Positions 36,454-45,585 are shown, counted from the stretch's first letter. The stretch is 64,000 nt of DNA from Saprospiraceae bacterium (GCA_016712145.1 JADJRO010000003.1:558001-622000), one strand, 5' to 3'. A program made the numbers and translations. Notes: generated by a model not told the origin, from the sequence alone.

Positions 36454-36987
36454 ATGAAAGATTTAACAGCTGTAAAAAATTATCAATATGTTGAAACGGA
36501 GAAAATCTTTAAACAAGCTCAGGATTTTTTACCGATTTTAGGAACGGATTATGTAGAATTGTATGTTGGCAATGCAAAGCAGGCTGCGCACTTTTATAAA
36601 ACGGCATTCGGTTTTCAGGAATTAGCATATGCTGGTTTGGAAACGGGACTAAAGGACCGCTGCAGTTATGTGTTGCAGCAAGGAAAAATCAAATTGGTGC
36701 TTACAACACCGCTCACTCGCGACAGTGAAATCGCACAACATGTCAGAGAACACGGAGATGGCGTAAAAGTAATTGCTTTGTGGGTTCAGGATGCGTACAA
36801 AGCGTATGAAGAAACCGTAAAACGTGGAGCAAGGCCTTATTTAAATCCGATGGAATCGAAAGATGCTAACGGCACCGTGCGTATGAGTGGCATCCATATT
36901 TATGGAGATACCGTACATCTTTTCATTGAACGCGGAGGATATCGGGGAATCTTTTTACCTGGTTATGAAAAATGGGAAACAGACTAG
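36454..36987 (+). CDS. hppD: 4-hydroxyphenylpyruvate dioxygenase, N-terminal half (ends at an in-frame TAG)
   Basis: 177 residues ending in an amber codon at 36985-36987. The sequence has the N-terminal VOC domain (DYVELYVGNAKQAAHFYKTA, GIHIYGDTVHLFIERG, FLPGYEKWETD). The reading frame continues without shift after the stop with RPAPVGLKYIDHMVGN, exactly the hinge and start of the second VOC domain. HPPD normally has about 380 residues; 534 bp plus 621 bp gives 384 codons. The three iron ligands all lie in the second half, so this fragment alone cannot be an active dioxygenase. Confidence 0.93.
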   Translation: MKDLTAVKNYQYVETEKIFKQAQDFLPILGTDYVELYVGNAKQAAHFYKTAFGFQELAYAGLETGLKDRCSYVLQQGKIKLVLTTPLTRDSEIAQHVREHGDGVKVIALWVQDAYKAYEETVKRGARPYLNPMESKDANGTVRMSGIHIYGDTVHLFIERGGYRGIFLPGYEKWETD

Positions 36988-37608
36988 CGTCCTGCACCCG
37001 TCGGTTTAAAATACATCGACCACATGGTTGGCAATGTAGGTTTAGGTGAAATGAATGTCTGGAGTAAATTTTACGCGGAGGTTATGGGATTCTACAACAT
37101 GATCACCTTTGATGATAAAGACATTTCAACTGATTTTACTGCCTTGATGAGCAAAGTAATGACCAATGGAAATGGGTATATTAAATTTCCAATCAACGAA
37201 CCGGCTCCTGGTAAAAAGAAATCTCAGGTACAAGAATACCTTGATTTTTATTACGGCCCCGGTTGCCAACACATTGCCGTTGCAACGGATGATATTGTAT
37301 TCTCAATTTCTGAAATGAAGAAACGAGGCATTGAGTTTTTATATGTCCCGGGAAGTTATTACGATACGGTCAAAGACAGGGTAGGAATTATAGAAGAAGA
37401 TTTAGAAGCATTGAAAAAACTCGGCATCATGGTTGACCGGGATGAAGAAGGATACTTGCTGCAAATATTTACAAAACCAATAGAAGATCGTCCCACATTA
37501 TTTTTCGAAATCATCCAACGCAAAGGAGCCAAATCTTTTGGCAAAGGAAATTTTCAAGCATTGTTTGAAAGCATTGAAGCCGAACAAGCAAGAAGAGGGA
37601 CTTTGTGA
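36988..37608 (+). CDS. hppD: 4-hydroxyphenylpyruvate dioxygenase, C-terminal catalytic half
   Basis: Same frame as the preceding half. It contains all three predicted Fe(II) ligands: His in YIDHMVGNV, His in GPGCQHIAVATDD, and Glu in LFFEIIQRKG. HPPD converts 4-hydroxyphenylpyruvate to homogentisate, which the upstream hmgA product then cleaves. A stand-alone start at ATG 37024 is possible but would omit the conserved PVGLKYIDH segment including one iron ligand, so an independent functional gene is unlikely. Readthrough or a sequence error at the TAG is more plausible. Confidence 0.92.
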   Translation, partial: RPAPVGLKYIDHMVGNVGLGEMNVWSKFYAEVMGFYNMITFDDKDISTDFTALMSKVMTNGNGYIKFPINEPAPGKKKSQVQEYLDFYYGPGCQHIAVATDDIVFSISEMKKRGIEFLYVPGSYYDTVKDRVGIIEEDLEALKKLGIMVDRDEEGYLLQIFTKPIEDRPTLFFEIIQRKGAKSFGKGNFQALFESIEAEQARRGTL

Positions 37609-37792
37609 ATTGAGCCTAAGAATGTTTTTTAGTAGTATTTAACATTTTTTAATAAAACTGAGCTGTGCAAGGATTTAAACTTTATATTAAAGTACCATGT
37701 TTTATTTATTAATTTATGCAATTTGAAGAATATTTTCCGTAATCAAGTTGTTTAATTTAATAACAGTATTCTTAAATTAATTTTAAAATTTA

Positions 37793-38470
37793 TTAATTCT
37801 TATCAAAAATTTTATTTGCAATGCAATAATAGATTAATTCGTAAGCATTGTTCGTATTCGTCTTTTTCATCAATTTCGATCGATACTCATCTACAGATCT
37901 TTTGCTTTTATGGATAATCTTCCCAATTTCTTCAGAAGTCTTACCATCTCTAATAAACTCCAATAATTCCATCTCGGTTTGACTAAATGAAGGGAGATTG
38001 TTGTTTCCGAAAACCTCGATTTGATGCTTTCTTATTACATCCGATGCAATGATATTTTTTACCTGTTCACTATAATAATTTTCACCATTAATAACAGTTA
38101 GTATGGCTTGATGTATTTCACTGGCTTTTGAGGACTTCAAAAGATAGCCGTTGGCTTTAGCATCAATCGAATTGGTAACGTAACTTGGTAGTTCATGCCC
38201 AGTCAACATGATAATTTTAATATCATGATTTGATTCTTTTAGTGTCTTAGTGATATCAATCCCATTTTTATTGGGTAAATTTATATCCATGAGTATTAAA
38301 TCAACTGGCTGATTATTCATGGCATAAAGCAAATCATTGCCATTTTCTACGTTTATAACAATATCCAATTCATTGTAAATACTAAGATGAGTTATTAGGC
38401 CAGTACGAAATAACTCATGGTCATCCACCACGCCAACTTTTATTTTATTAGATTTTGTTTGGGTACTCAT
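37793..38470 (-). CDS. NarL/FixJ-type response regulator
   Basis: 225 residues. Receiver domain: VGVVDDHELFRTGLI with paired acids, phosphoacceptor Asp in VDLILMDINLP (about residue 58), Thr in IIMLTGHE and Lys in YLLKSSKA. The C-terminal LuxR-type HTH is FSQTEMELLEFIRDGKTSEEIGKIIHKSKRSV. It is the terminal gene of a four-gene operon with its probable kinase 4 bp upstream. Target genes are unknown. Confidence 0.95.
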   Translation of the reverse strand: MSTQTKSNKIKVGVVDDHELFRTGLITHLSIYNELDIVINVENGNDLLYAMNNQPVDLILMDINLPNKNGIDITKTLKESNHDIKIIMLTGHELPSYVTNSIDAKANGYLLKSSKASEIHQAILTVINGENYYSEQVKNIIASDVIRKHQIEVFGNNNLPSFSQTEMELLEFIRDGKTSEEIGKIIHKSKRSVDEYRSKLMKKTNTNNAYELIYYCIANKIFDKN

Positions 38471-38474
38471 CTAT

Positions 38475-39260
38475 TTAGATTAAAGGTATATTTAAACTCA
38501 CTTTCTGAATATCACTATTTTCCACTGTATCGAATAGTATTTGGCCTTGGAGCAAACTGATCCTATGTTGGATATTCTTCAACCCCAGAGCTCCATTGCT
38601 TTGAAGATTTTTTAAATAGTCTACATTCAAAAACTTAATTCCGTTATGGTATATAAATAAACTCAATTGATTGCCATCCTTTTTTAGTACTAAATCGATT
38701 TTTCTTGATTTGCCATGAATTATTGAATTATAAACAATTTCTTGAATTACTCTAAAAAGCATTAATTGCTTAAATGCATCCAGTGGAATTGAGTCAGTCT
38801 TATTTTCAATAACAAATTTACATCCCTGAGAGCTATTAATTATTGCACTAAAGTCTTCAATTCCATGCAAAAATCCAAAGGTTTCAACTGATGCAGGATG
38901 AATTAAATGAGAAATATCACGAATTTTACTAATCGCTGATGAAATATTATTTATAGTAAATTGCAATTTAGTGCCAAGGTTTAGATCCTTATTGTCCATG
39001 AAAGCGTTTAAGTCCATTAAAGAAAGATAAAGAATTGGTGCTACTTCTTCATGCAAATTTTCACCAATGATTTTACGTTCTAATTCCTGAGATTTAATCA
39101 TTGCTTCCGCTAACCTTGCTTCCTGAACTTTTTCTAAAAACAATTTTTCCTTTTCCAATCTGATAAACCTTCTTTGTTGAATCACAATAAAGGCAATCAC
39201 AATGATGACTACAAAAAGCACCACGGAAGTAAGTAAAATAATAACTACTTCAATCTTCAT
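38475..39260 (-). CDS. Sensor histidine kinase, HisKA_3/NarX-like
   Basis: 261 residues. One N-terminal membrane segment (about 5-27) and a coiled-coil (30-60) lead to the dimerisation motif ELERKIIGENLHEEVAPILY with the phospho-acceptor His followed by Glu instead of the usual Asp. The HATPase_c domain has an N-box RVIQEIVYNSIIHG and a G2-like LGLKNIQHRISLLQG. The G1 position reads YHNGIKF rather than DNGxGF. No sensor domain is present; sensing probably comes from the membrane protein encoded directly upstream, whose stop overlaps this start by 4 bp. Confidence 0.92.
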   Translation of the reverse strand: MKIEVVIILLTSVVLFVVIIVIAFIVIQQRRFIRLEKEKLFLEKVQEARLAEAMIKSQELERKIIGENLHEEVAPILYLSLMDLNAFMDNKDLNLGTKLQFTINNISSAISKIRDISHLIHPASVETFGFLHGIEDFSAIINSSQGCKFVIENKTDSIPLDAFKQLMLFRVIQEIVYNSIIHGKSRKIDLVLKKDGNQLSLFIYHNGIKFLNVDYLKNLQSNGALGLKNIQHRISLLQGQILFDTVENSDIQKVSLNIPLI

Positions 39261-39877
39261 TTCCTGGATAGCATAAAACCGGTTGCAATCATAATATTCT
39301 TAAGAATTGATAATATATTTTGATAATTCCAAATATAATTAAATACTTCTTTATCAACAGCAAATATTTTTGCCCCAATTAATACAATTGAACTGCATCC
39401 ATAGTAAACAATACATGAGGCCACAAACCAGAAAAAAGGCTCTCTCAAAATATCAGAATACCTTGCCGCCCTTAATTCATCATGAAAGGATATCAATCCA
39501 AGGACGAAAAGTAGTAGGCCTTGAAAAATGCCACTATAAGGACTAATACTCTTTGTGCTACTTAGAAATACCAATATCTGAAGCAATATGACGTAGACCG
39601 GGATAAACAATTTTAAATAGGGTATACTTCCTATTGTTGCCGAAACGGATTTAAAATACAGCAACAATAAAAACGTCTCAATCCATACTAAAATATAGTA
39701 TAGAAAAATATTCGGAATCCCATTTAAGGCTAATGCATTTGTAAATATTTCAATAATTGCATCAGCTAGGCAATATATCACAATCCATTTAATAGGATTT
39801 GAATTAGAAAACTTAAAAGAACCGTAAATGGCAAGAGCAACAGTTGAAATAAATGAAGTTAAAATAAATCCGTTCAA
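39257..39877 (-). CDS. Seven-helix membrane protein, candidate sensor partner of the kinase
   Basis: 206 residues with about seven predicted membrane segments and little loop sequence. The conserved family was not identified. Its stop overlaps the kinase start by 4 bp (ATGA), and its start overlaps the stop of the upstream gene by 4 bp, so expression is tightly coupled. Since the kinase lacks a sensory domain, a role as signal-input module is inferred. Bacteroidota genomes often carry similar 7TM proteins beside HisKA_3 kinases. Confidence 0.82.
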   Translation of the reverse strand: MNGFILTSFISTVALAIYGSFKFSNSNPIKWIVIYCLADAIIEIFTNALALNGIPNIFLYYILVWIETFLLLLYFKSVSATIGSIPYLKLFIPVYVILLQILVFLSSTKSISPYSGIFQGLLLFVLGLISFHDELRAARYSDILREPFFWFVASCIVYYGCSSIVLIGAKIFAVDKEVFNYIWNYQNILSILKNIMIATGFMLSRK

Positions 39878-40209
39878 TTAATTGCATTAGTTGGTGCGCA
39901 GTTTGGTGGACACGGATTTGAAAATTCTAAAATATAACCACTAGTCATATCATTTCCAAATTCATCCACCCCAACAAATATAAGTCTTCTTTTTGAATCG
40001 TAATAGCCATTATAAGCACGAATTCCATTGCAACCGGTTTGATCCAGAATGTCTTGAATCCGGTCTATTCCAAATGCGTGTGCTTTAGGATTTGCTTCAT
40101 TGATGCTTATTCCTAGATTACCTTGTAAAGTGATCCAGTCGGCAACCATGTCTTGTGCTTGAGTGAGAGTAATAAATGAACCGGTAGTTGTGCTAAATGA
40201 ATCTGGCAT
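39874..40209 (-). CDS. Hypothetical small soluble protein, first gene of the kinase operon
   Basis: 111 residues without signal peptide or membrane segment. A helical N-terminal half (LTQAQDMVADWITLQGN) precedes a beta-like half (GIRAYNGYYDSKRRLIFVG, SGYILEFSNPCPPNCAPT). Cysteines cluster at the C-terminus. No family was recognised; similar short proteins with an FG-IDR-IQ-x-hL helix occur in Bacteroidota as unknowns. It is coupled by 4-bp overlap to the seven-helix protein. It may be the regulated output or an input of this signalling unit. Confidence 0.75.
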   Translation of the reverse strand: MPDSFSTTTGSFITLTQAQDMVADWITLQGNLGISINEANPKAHAFGIDRIQDILDQTGCNGIRAYNGYYDSKRRLIFVGVDEFGNDMTSGYILEFSNPCPPNCAPTNAIN

Positions 40210-40235
40210 AAAGTGAAATTTAATTGGTTAGTTAT

Positions 40236-40417
40236 ATGTTGCAGCAAAGATGGCGGGAATTTTAATTTCCTACTCCCAAATTGGTTTCATTTCATTTAAT
40301 TTCTTAAAAAAATGGTACATGTTGCAATTGATATGCAACATAGTGCAGTTTTGTTTTGATTTTGAGGCTTCCTTAAAAATACCGTATAAAGTGCAGTCAG
40401 TTTTGGTATATGTTGCA
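40236..40417. promoter_or_regulatory. Four ATGTTGCA boxes upstream of the kinase operon
   Basis: ATGTTGCA occurs at 40236-40243, 40319-40326 and 40410-40417, and inverted (TGCAACAT) at 40334-40341. The middle pair forms the dyad ATGTTGCA-N7-TGCAACAT. All lie within 210 bp of the operon start (minus strand). A DNA-binding regulator site, possibly for the encoded response regulator, is inferred from position only. Confidence 0.55.
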
Positions 40418-40956
40418 AATCTTATTGTAATATATTTGTTTTAATTATTGCACTAATTCAAGTCAGCTATTTTTCAATATAATTTTATAATCAATCGTTT
40501 AGGGATTATTAATGTATTCAAGTTATTTAATAAATGAATTGATTTAATTTCATTTTGGTTTATCAATTAACTTTCTCAATTAATCTCTGAGTTCTTATTG
40601 AATGGAAGCTCAATAAGTTGCATATTTCAAACTATTCATAACTTTAAAATCCAACAACATGGAAACACAAAATCTTACTCCACCTGACAAGTCAGGGCTG
40701 AATGAAAGCCAAAACTGATTTTTCTGATTATCATTTGTTTTGTTTCTTCCTAAATCGTTAAGGATAAAGCACTGATCTACTCTTAGGAAAGACTCCTGCG
40801 TAAAGAATTAGAAAACCTGCCAGACATTCAGCCATTTTATGAAACTTATTTTTTATTGGGTCATACCTCAATTGATGATCAGATTATTTATGTCAATTAG
40901 ATATAAGCTATTTCTTTAATAAATCATAATTCAACTAACACATTAAAATATTTACT
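40418..40956. other. Gene-poor stretch with a short decayed ORF
   Basis: 539 bp. It includes a tiny ORF ATG 40660 to TGA (METQNLTPPDKSGLNESQN) and, from 40816, fragments resembling a tyrosine recombinase end. A similar short N-terminus (MNTTDLNPPSFNG) occurs at 46044, suggesting two copies of one lost gene. Confidence 0.45.
40816..40900 (+). pseudogene. Possible tyrosine recombinase 3' relic
   Basis: One frame reads ARHSAIL and, after a shift, another reads YFLLGHTSIDDQIIYVN followed by TAG. These resemble the box II Arg-His motif and the LLGHSSIxTTxIY motif of tyrosine recombinases in the correct order, but the stretch is short and frame-broken, so the call is tentative. Confidence 0.35.
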
Positions 40957-43680
40957 ATGAAAAAACTGTTATGCTTATTAGCTGTAATAATCAGCTTTTC
41001 GATGCCTTGTCTTGCCACTATTTATATAAATAATCAAACACTGGGCAGCACTTCCGCTCCAACAACTTATACTAGCGAAACAATAAATGTAACAGGATAT
41101 CTTAGACTGGTTGGGACAATTACATTTAATAGTTGCACATTTATTATGAATACGTTTTCGGAGATCATAATGACAGAGCCAGCGGCAATAGTTGGACCTC
41201 CGCCAAGCGGGCTTACAACCTATGTGAATAATATTGCAACATTTTCAGGTTGCACTTTAGATAGAGCTGGTTCTTCAGGAACTTGGAGGGGAATTAATGT
41301 GGCTTATTACAGTTTTTTATATTTTCAAAGCAACTCAGTTCTTCAAAATGCATTAATTGGAATAAATTGCGCATATGGATCTTATCCTTCAATTACACAG
41401 TGTACAATTGCATATTGCCAAAATGGGCTTAATATACCAAATCTGGATACCAGGTTTAATACGCATCCAAACGCGCTAACAAGTTGGAGAGCTTTTTATG
41501 GTAATTTAATTACTAATTGTTCACTCAATGGCTTTAAGATCTCTAATGTTAAACAAAATATTAATATTGGAAAATCTTCGCAAGCTGAGAATAACTTCAC
41601 GTATTGTCCAACGGGATTAAATATTTTGAATTCAAATGTTACTATAACTTTAAGTAATTTTTCAAACAACAATACTGGTGTCAATGTTACGTCTTCCACA
41701 GGCAATAAAGTATCTTATAAGTGTGAAATTAATGGATCAGGTTCAAGTAATAATACTTTTAGCCAAAATACTGATAATGATATTTATGCAACGGGTGATT
41801 ATCAACGATTGATTGTTAAAAACTGCAGATTTTACTTGCCGAATGAATATGGAATTAAAATTGAAGATTTAAACAATGGTTTTTTTAACATTGATAACAA
41901 TGAGTTTACTTACACAAACAAAACTCAAGGAGTTCCCATCGCGGTTCTAAAGTCTAAAGATTTGACGGATGACCCGACAAGTAGGTATTATCCGACTACT
42001 ATTAAAAATAACAAATTCAAATTTGATTATGCAAATGTATATTTAATTCTCTTATCCCAAGTATCGAGTATTTCGAGTACTAGTATACAAGTTAAATATA
42101 ATACTGTCCGTGCGGTTAATAATACTGATGCCTGTGCTCATTTAAACTGTAATTTTCACCTCATAGCATGTGATCGTATTTGGGTAGGCTATAATAATCT
42201 TAAGTTGACTGGAAATGGACTGTACGGTTTGCACCATCAAAGCGGTATGAATGTGGCTTTCCAAACCAACGATGTTATATCAACAGCTCCAACCACAAGA
42301 AGAGGAATCGCATTGGATAATGCAAATTCAGATGCTGTTTGTAATAATACAATAGAAAACGAACAAGGCGCTATTGAAATTCAAAGTGAATGCCGACCTC
42401 TTGAACTTAGCAGTAACATTCTAAAAATGGAAGCTTCCGCTAGTGGTTATTCAACAGGTAATCCAAAAGGGTTAAATTTTCTTGGAAAAATTCCAACTCA
42501 AACCCATAGAGCAAATCAATGGGTTGGAGCTAATTTTTTATGGGAAGTGTTTTATGGATCTACTTTAAAGAATGATGATGAATTGTTAAATAGAATTATT
42601 TCAAGGGTAGACAATTACGGTACAAGCTTAAAATACTGGCCTTCAGCTACAAAAGTAAATAGAACAGGCTTTATCATAAATAGGGACGGTTCACTTAATG
42701 GATGTGGGCAACCAAATGAAACAGGAGACCCTAATAAATATCTATCGGATACGAGCAATCGAACGAGTTTAACTAAAGGTGAATTATGGGATAATGATTT
42801 TTATTTCTTTGATTATTATTCTAAAAATTTGGACTCCTTAGTTGAAAATGATCAAATTGATCTCTACGATTCTCTGAGTAATTCTAATTTTGTGGATTTC
42901 TACAACTTAGAAAATTCAATTTTACACTTTTATGATTTAGATACTACGGTATTCAATGTATTAGCTACTTTACAAGCCGCTTATGATACATTTTCCTTTC
43001 AATTAGATACTCTTGCATATTCCGTCATGCAAGGTGATACTATGCTTATGTATGATAATACTCAGATTAATCACTTAGTAGATACTTCAAGTGAAATAGA
43101 GGATTCAATAGATTTCATCATTCATAGAATTGATTCATTGAGATCAGTAAAATTGGATTCATTATTTAGTGATTATAACAATTTATCTTACAACAATTCC
43201 TACGATAGCTTATATAAAAAATTATATTATGTTCTCCTTAAAAGATTAAATAATGATACATTGACAACCACTGAATATGATTTTCTTTACGATCTTTCAA
43301 GAGAATGTCCTGATGAGTATGGGATAATCACAAATAAGGCAAATGCAAATTTAAATCTAGAGGATCAATTAGAAGATTTATTAGATAATTGTCCGAGTCC
43401 AATAATTTTAAAATCTTCTAATTTAGAAGACGAACACACTTCAATACTATATCCAAACCCTGTTTCAAATGAATTTACAATCATAACAGATCATTCCATA
43501 GATAAATGTTATATCTCAGATATTTATGGTAAAAATATTATGAGTATTGAAGATCTTCAAACAGAAGATAATAAGACACACATCAAAATTAATGAGTTAA
43601 ACTTAGCTGCAGGTGCATATTTCTTGCATATTGCCTTCTTAGATAGAATGGAAGTAAAAAAATTAATAATTAAGAATTGA
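40957..43680 (+). CDS. Secreted right-handed beta-helix protein with T9SS sorting domain
   Basis: 907 residues with signal peptide (SFSMPCLA). Residues 30-500 have irregular short repeats with Asn/Thr/Ser ladders typical of parallel beta-helix (pectate-lyase-like) folds: ITNCSLNGFKISNV, FSNNNTGVNVTSST, IEDLNNGFFNIDNNEF. A helical/coiled Asp-Ser-Leu-rich region (about 640-790) precedes the type A T9SS domain (LYPNPVSNEFTIIT to AAGAYFLHIAFLD). Carbohydrate binding or lysis is possible, but no catalytic residues could be assigned. It appears paralogous to the 5'-truncated gene at 48948-50515. Confidence 0.85.
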   Translation: MKKLLCLLAVIISFSMPCLATIYINNQTLGSTSAPTTYTSETINVTGYLRLVGTITFNSCTFIMNTFSEIIMTEPAAIVGPPPSGLTTYVNNIATFSGCTLDRAGSSGTWRGINVAYYSFLYFQSNSVLQNALIGINCAYGSYPSITQCTIAYCQNGLNIPNLDTRFNTHPNALTSWRAFYGNLITNCSLNGFKISNVKQNINIGKSSQAENNFTYCPTGLNILNSNVTITLSNFSNNNTGVNVTSSTGNKVSYKCEINGSGSSNNTFSQNTDNDIYATGDYQRLIVKNCRFYLPNEYGIKIEDLNNGFFNIDNNEFTYTNKTQGVPIAVLKSKDLTDDPTSRYYPTTIKNNKFKFDYANVYLILLSQVSSISSTSIQVKYNTVRAVNNTDACAHLNCNFHLIACDRIWVGYNNLKLTGNGLYGLHHQSGMNVAFQTNDVISTAPTTRRGIALDNANSDAVCNNTIENEQGAIEIQSECRPLELSSNILKMEASASGYSTGNPKGLNFLGKIPTQTHRANQWVGANFLWEVFYGSTLKNDDELLNRIISRVDNYGTSLKYWPSATKVNRTGFIINRDGSLNGCGQPNETGDPNKYLSDTSNRTSLTKGELWDNDFYFFDYYSKNLDSLVENDQIDLYDSLSNSNFVDFYNLENSILHFYDLDTTVFNVLATLQAAYDTFSFQLDTLAYSVMQGDTMLMYDNTQINHLVDTSSEIEDSIDFIIHRIDSLRSVKLDSLFSDYNNLSYNNSYDSLYKKLYYVLLKRLNNDTLTTTEYDFLYDLSRECPDEYGIITNKANANLNLEDQLEDLLDNCPSPIILKSSNLEDEHTSILYPNPVSNEFTIITDHSIDKCYISDIYGKNIMSIEDLQTEDNKTHIKINELNLAAGAYFLHIAFLDRMEVKKLIIKN

Positions 43681-43683
43681 TTC

Positions 43684-43691
43684 TATATTTG
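43684..43691 (+). promoter_or_regulatory. Candidate -7 box for the next T9SS gene
   Basis: TATATTTG matches TAnnTTTG exactly, 21 bp upstream of the ATG at 43712 and just after the preceding stop. A clear -33 TTTG was not found. Confidence 0.4.
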
Positions 43692-43711
43692 CGATACAAT
43701 TTAAGGTTATT

Positions 43712-44590
43712 ATGAGGATAATAGTAGTTTCTCTTTACTGTCTTATTAGCATTTTAGGATATTCGCAGAAATACGGGAATGCATGGATAGTTGGATATAG
43801 CAATGATAGCACATTTATACCCAAAATAGGTAAAACTGTACTAAATTTCTCAACAGGTAAATTAGAATTTGAATATACGTTTGGTCAACGAAAGCCAGAT
43901 CTTGGTTTTACTAATGCATCATTGGCTACAATTGATGGCAAATTAAAATACTTTACAGACGGATATAACATTTATAGTGGTGATCAAAACGTAATATCAA
44001 ATGGTGATTCAATAAACTTTGGCCCTATCTGGGTAGATTATGATGTAGGTGGATATCCTACTGAATATAATCACGTCTTTCTTCCTATGCCTGGCAAGGA
44101 ATCAACTGAAACTATTTTATTACATTTCAATTTAGATTATTATGATCCTCCGCTCACAGAACGGTTTACAATTACCCCTAATTTTAAAATGTCTAAAATT
44201 AGATGGGACACTGTAACCGGACGTGATGCAGTTTTGTTTAAAGACTCTATCATCCTTAAAGGGGATTTTATTCAAAAACACATGGCATGTACCAGACATG
44301 CAAATGGACGGGATTGGTGGATAATTATTGAAGATTATCTAACTAATAACCATAGAATGTTCCTGCTTGATCCAACTGGAATTCACCTTAAGTCCATCCA
44401 GAAAATAGGAATTCCCGCAGATAGTTCCGATTGGACAGGTAATTCTCTATTCACTCCAAACGGAATGCAATACATAAAGTATTTAAGAGGATATCAAATT
44501 AAAATATTTGATTTTGATAGATGTTATGGAGAACTTAGTAATCCTCAAGTAATTATTAATGATAAGACTTCTACTTCTTCTGTTAATTAA
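43712..44590 (+). CDS. T9SS-exported propeller-like protein, N-terminal part (in-frame TAA)
   Basis: 292 residues. Signal peptide (LISILGYSQ), then NAWIVGYSND, LATIDGKLKYFTDGYNIY and similar strands characteristic of a Bacteroidota family annotated as hypothetical T9SS propellers with W-x-x-G and YTDG motifs. A TAA at 44588-44590 ends the frame, but the same frame continues without shift as YLEVSFNNRFLYLNSD and on to a T9SS tail at 45244. The protein would be about 510 residues with the stop read through or corrected. The gene at 54615-56120 is a paralogue, also interrupted. Confidence 0.8.
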   Translation: MRIIVVSLYCLISILGYSQKYGNAWIVGYSNDSTFIPKIGKTVLNFSTGKLEFEYTFGQRKPDLGFTNASLATIDGKLKYFTDGYNIYSGDQNVISNGDSINFGPIWVDYDVGGYPTEYNHVFLPMPGKESTETILLHFNLDYYDPPLTERFTITPNFKMSKIRWDTVTGRDAVLFKDSIILKGDFIQKHMACTRHANGRDWWIIIEDYLTNNHRMFLLDPTGIHLKSIQKIGIPADSSDWTGNSLFTPNGMQYIKYLRGYQIKIFDFDRCYGELSNPQVIINDKTSTSSVN

Positions 44591-45244
44591 TATCTTGAAG
44601 TAAGTTTTAATAACAGATTTCTGTATTTAAATTCTGATTCCATAATTTGGCAATATGATTTGTTTGCTAACGATATTAAAGGAAGCGAAACAATAATTGG
44701 GGTTTGGGATGGTTATTATTTTATGGGGCAATTAAATACTGATTTTCATCAAATGTCTCTTGGAACTGACGGAAAAATATATGTGTCCTGTCGATCTAGT
44801 ACTAATTTAGGGCATGTTATCAATAATCCAAATGAGAAAGGAAGCAATTGTAACTTTCAATTACGAGGATTAGAAATTCCCGCATATATGTTCGGCAATT
44901 TTCCAAAATTACCAAATTTTAAGTTAGGAGCCTTAATTGGTAGTACATGCGATACTATTATAACTTCTGTAAAAAACGAATCTGCTTTGCATGATAACCA
45001 TGTGCTAGTTTACCCTAGTGAGACCTCATCGTATATTAGTGTTAAAAGTATTAATGGCAAAATCAATTCCAAAATTAGAATAAAGTTAATTGATATATCT
45101 GGGAGAATACTTTTTTCAAATGAGTATGAGAACTTAAATAATGAAATACATATTCCTTTGTTTGAGTATGTAGAAGGTTTGTATTTAATTGACATTAAAG
45201 ATAATAATGGCAACCATTGGTTAAAGAAATTTATTAAATTATAA
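44591..45244 (+). CDS. Same protein, C-terminal part with T9SS sorting domain
   Basis: Continuation in frame after the TAA. It supplies DFHQMSLGTDGKIYVSC, LGHVINNPNEKG and LEIPAYMFGNFPKLPNF, all present in the paralogous gene as LIAPDGRIYISG and LHVINDPDCKG, and a type A T9SS domain (VLVYPSETSSYISVKS to EGLYLIDIKD). A stand-alone product from ATG 44660 would lack a signal peptide, so this part is unlikely to be a gene by itself. Confidence 0.8.
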   Translation, partial: YLEVSFNNRFLYLNSDSIIWQYDLFANDIKGSETIIGVWDGYYFMGQLNTDFHQMSLGTDGKIYVSCRSSTNLGHVINNPNEKGSNCNFQLRGLEIPAYMFGNFPKLPNFKLGALIGSTCDTIITSVKNESALHDNHVLVYPSETSSYISVKSINGKINSKIRIKLIDISGRILFSNEYENLNNEIHIPLFEYVEGLYLIDIKDNNGNHWLKKFIKL

Positions 45245-45585
45245 TTTTATTCTTGTAGTAATTGCACTAAAAGGCCTGCTAGGCTTTCCATCAATCATTA
45301 ACTTCAAATAAATCTTGAAATTCGGAAGATTAATAAAATCCTCAACATCAAACTCAGGATACATCTCCTTTGTCAATATCATTGCATCTTCAGTGCCAAT
45401 TCTAAATGAAATAATAGTTCCGACATTACCTAATACGGCACTTTTAATATTATTATCCAATTGATTCATGTATTGATGGGCTAATGTCATTCCAACTTTA
45501 AATTTGCGAAACTCGGAAAACATTCCAATTAAAGATAAAGTAGTGAAATTATGAAATTCATCTACAATTACACCGGATTTTCCAC
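45239..45585 (-). pseudogene. 3' fragment of a conjugation-type ATPase (HerA/TraG-like)
   Basis: About 115 codons at the minus strand. Motifs: GVIVDEFHNFTT (Walker B with the Glu), MTLAHQYMNQLD, NVGTIISFRIGTEDA and FINLPNFKIYLKLMIDGKP. These match the C-terminal part of DNA-pumping ATPases on Bacteroidota mobile elements (type IV coupling / DUF87 family). The 5' part is replaced at base 45586 by a remnant IS66 end. A second, highly similar fragment lies at 48627-48947. Both are non-functional relics. Confidence 0.8.
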
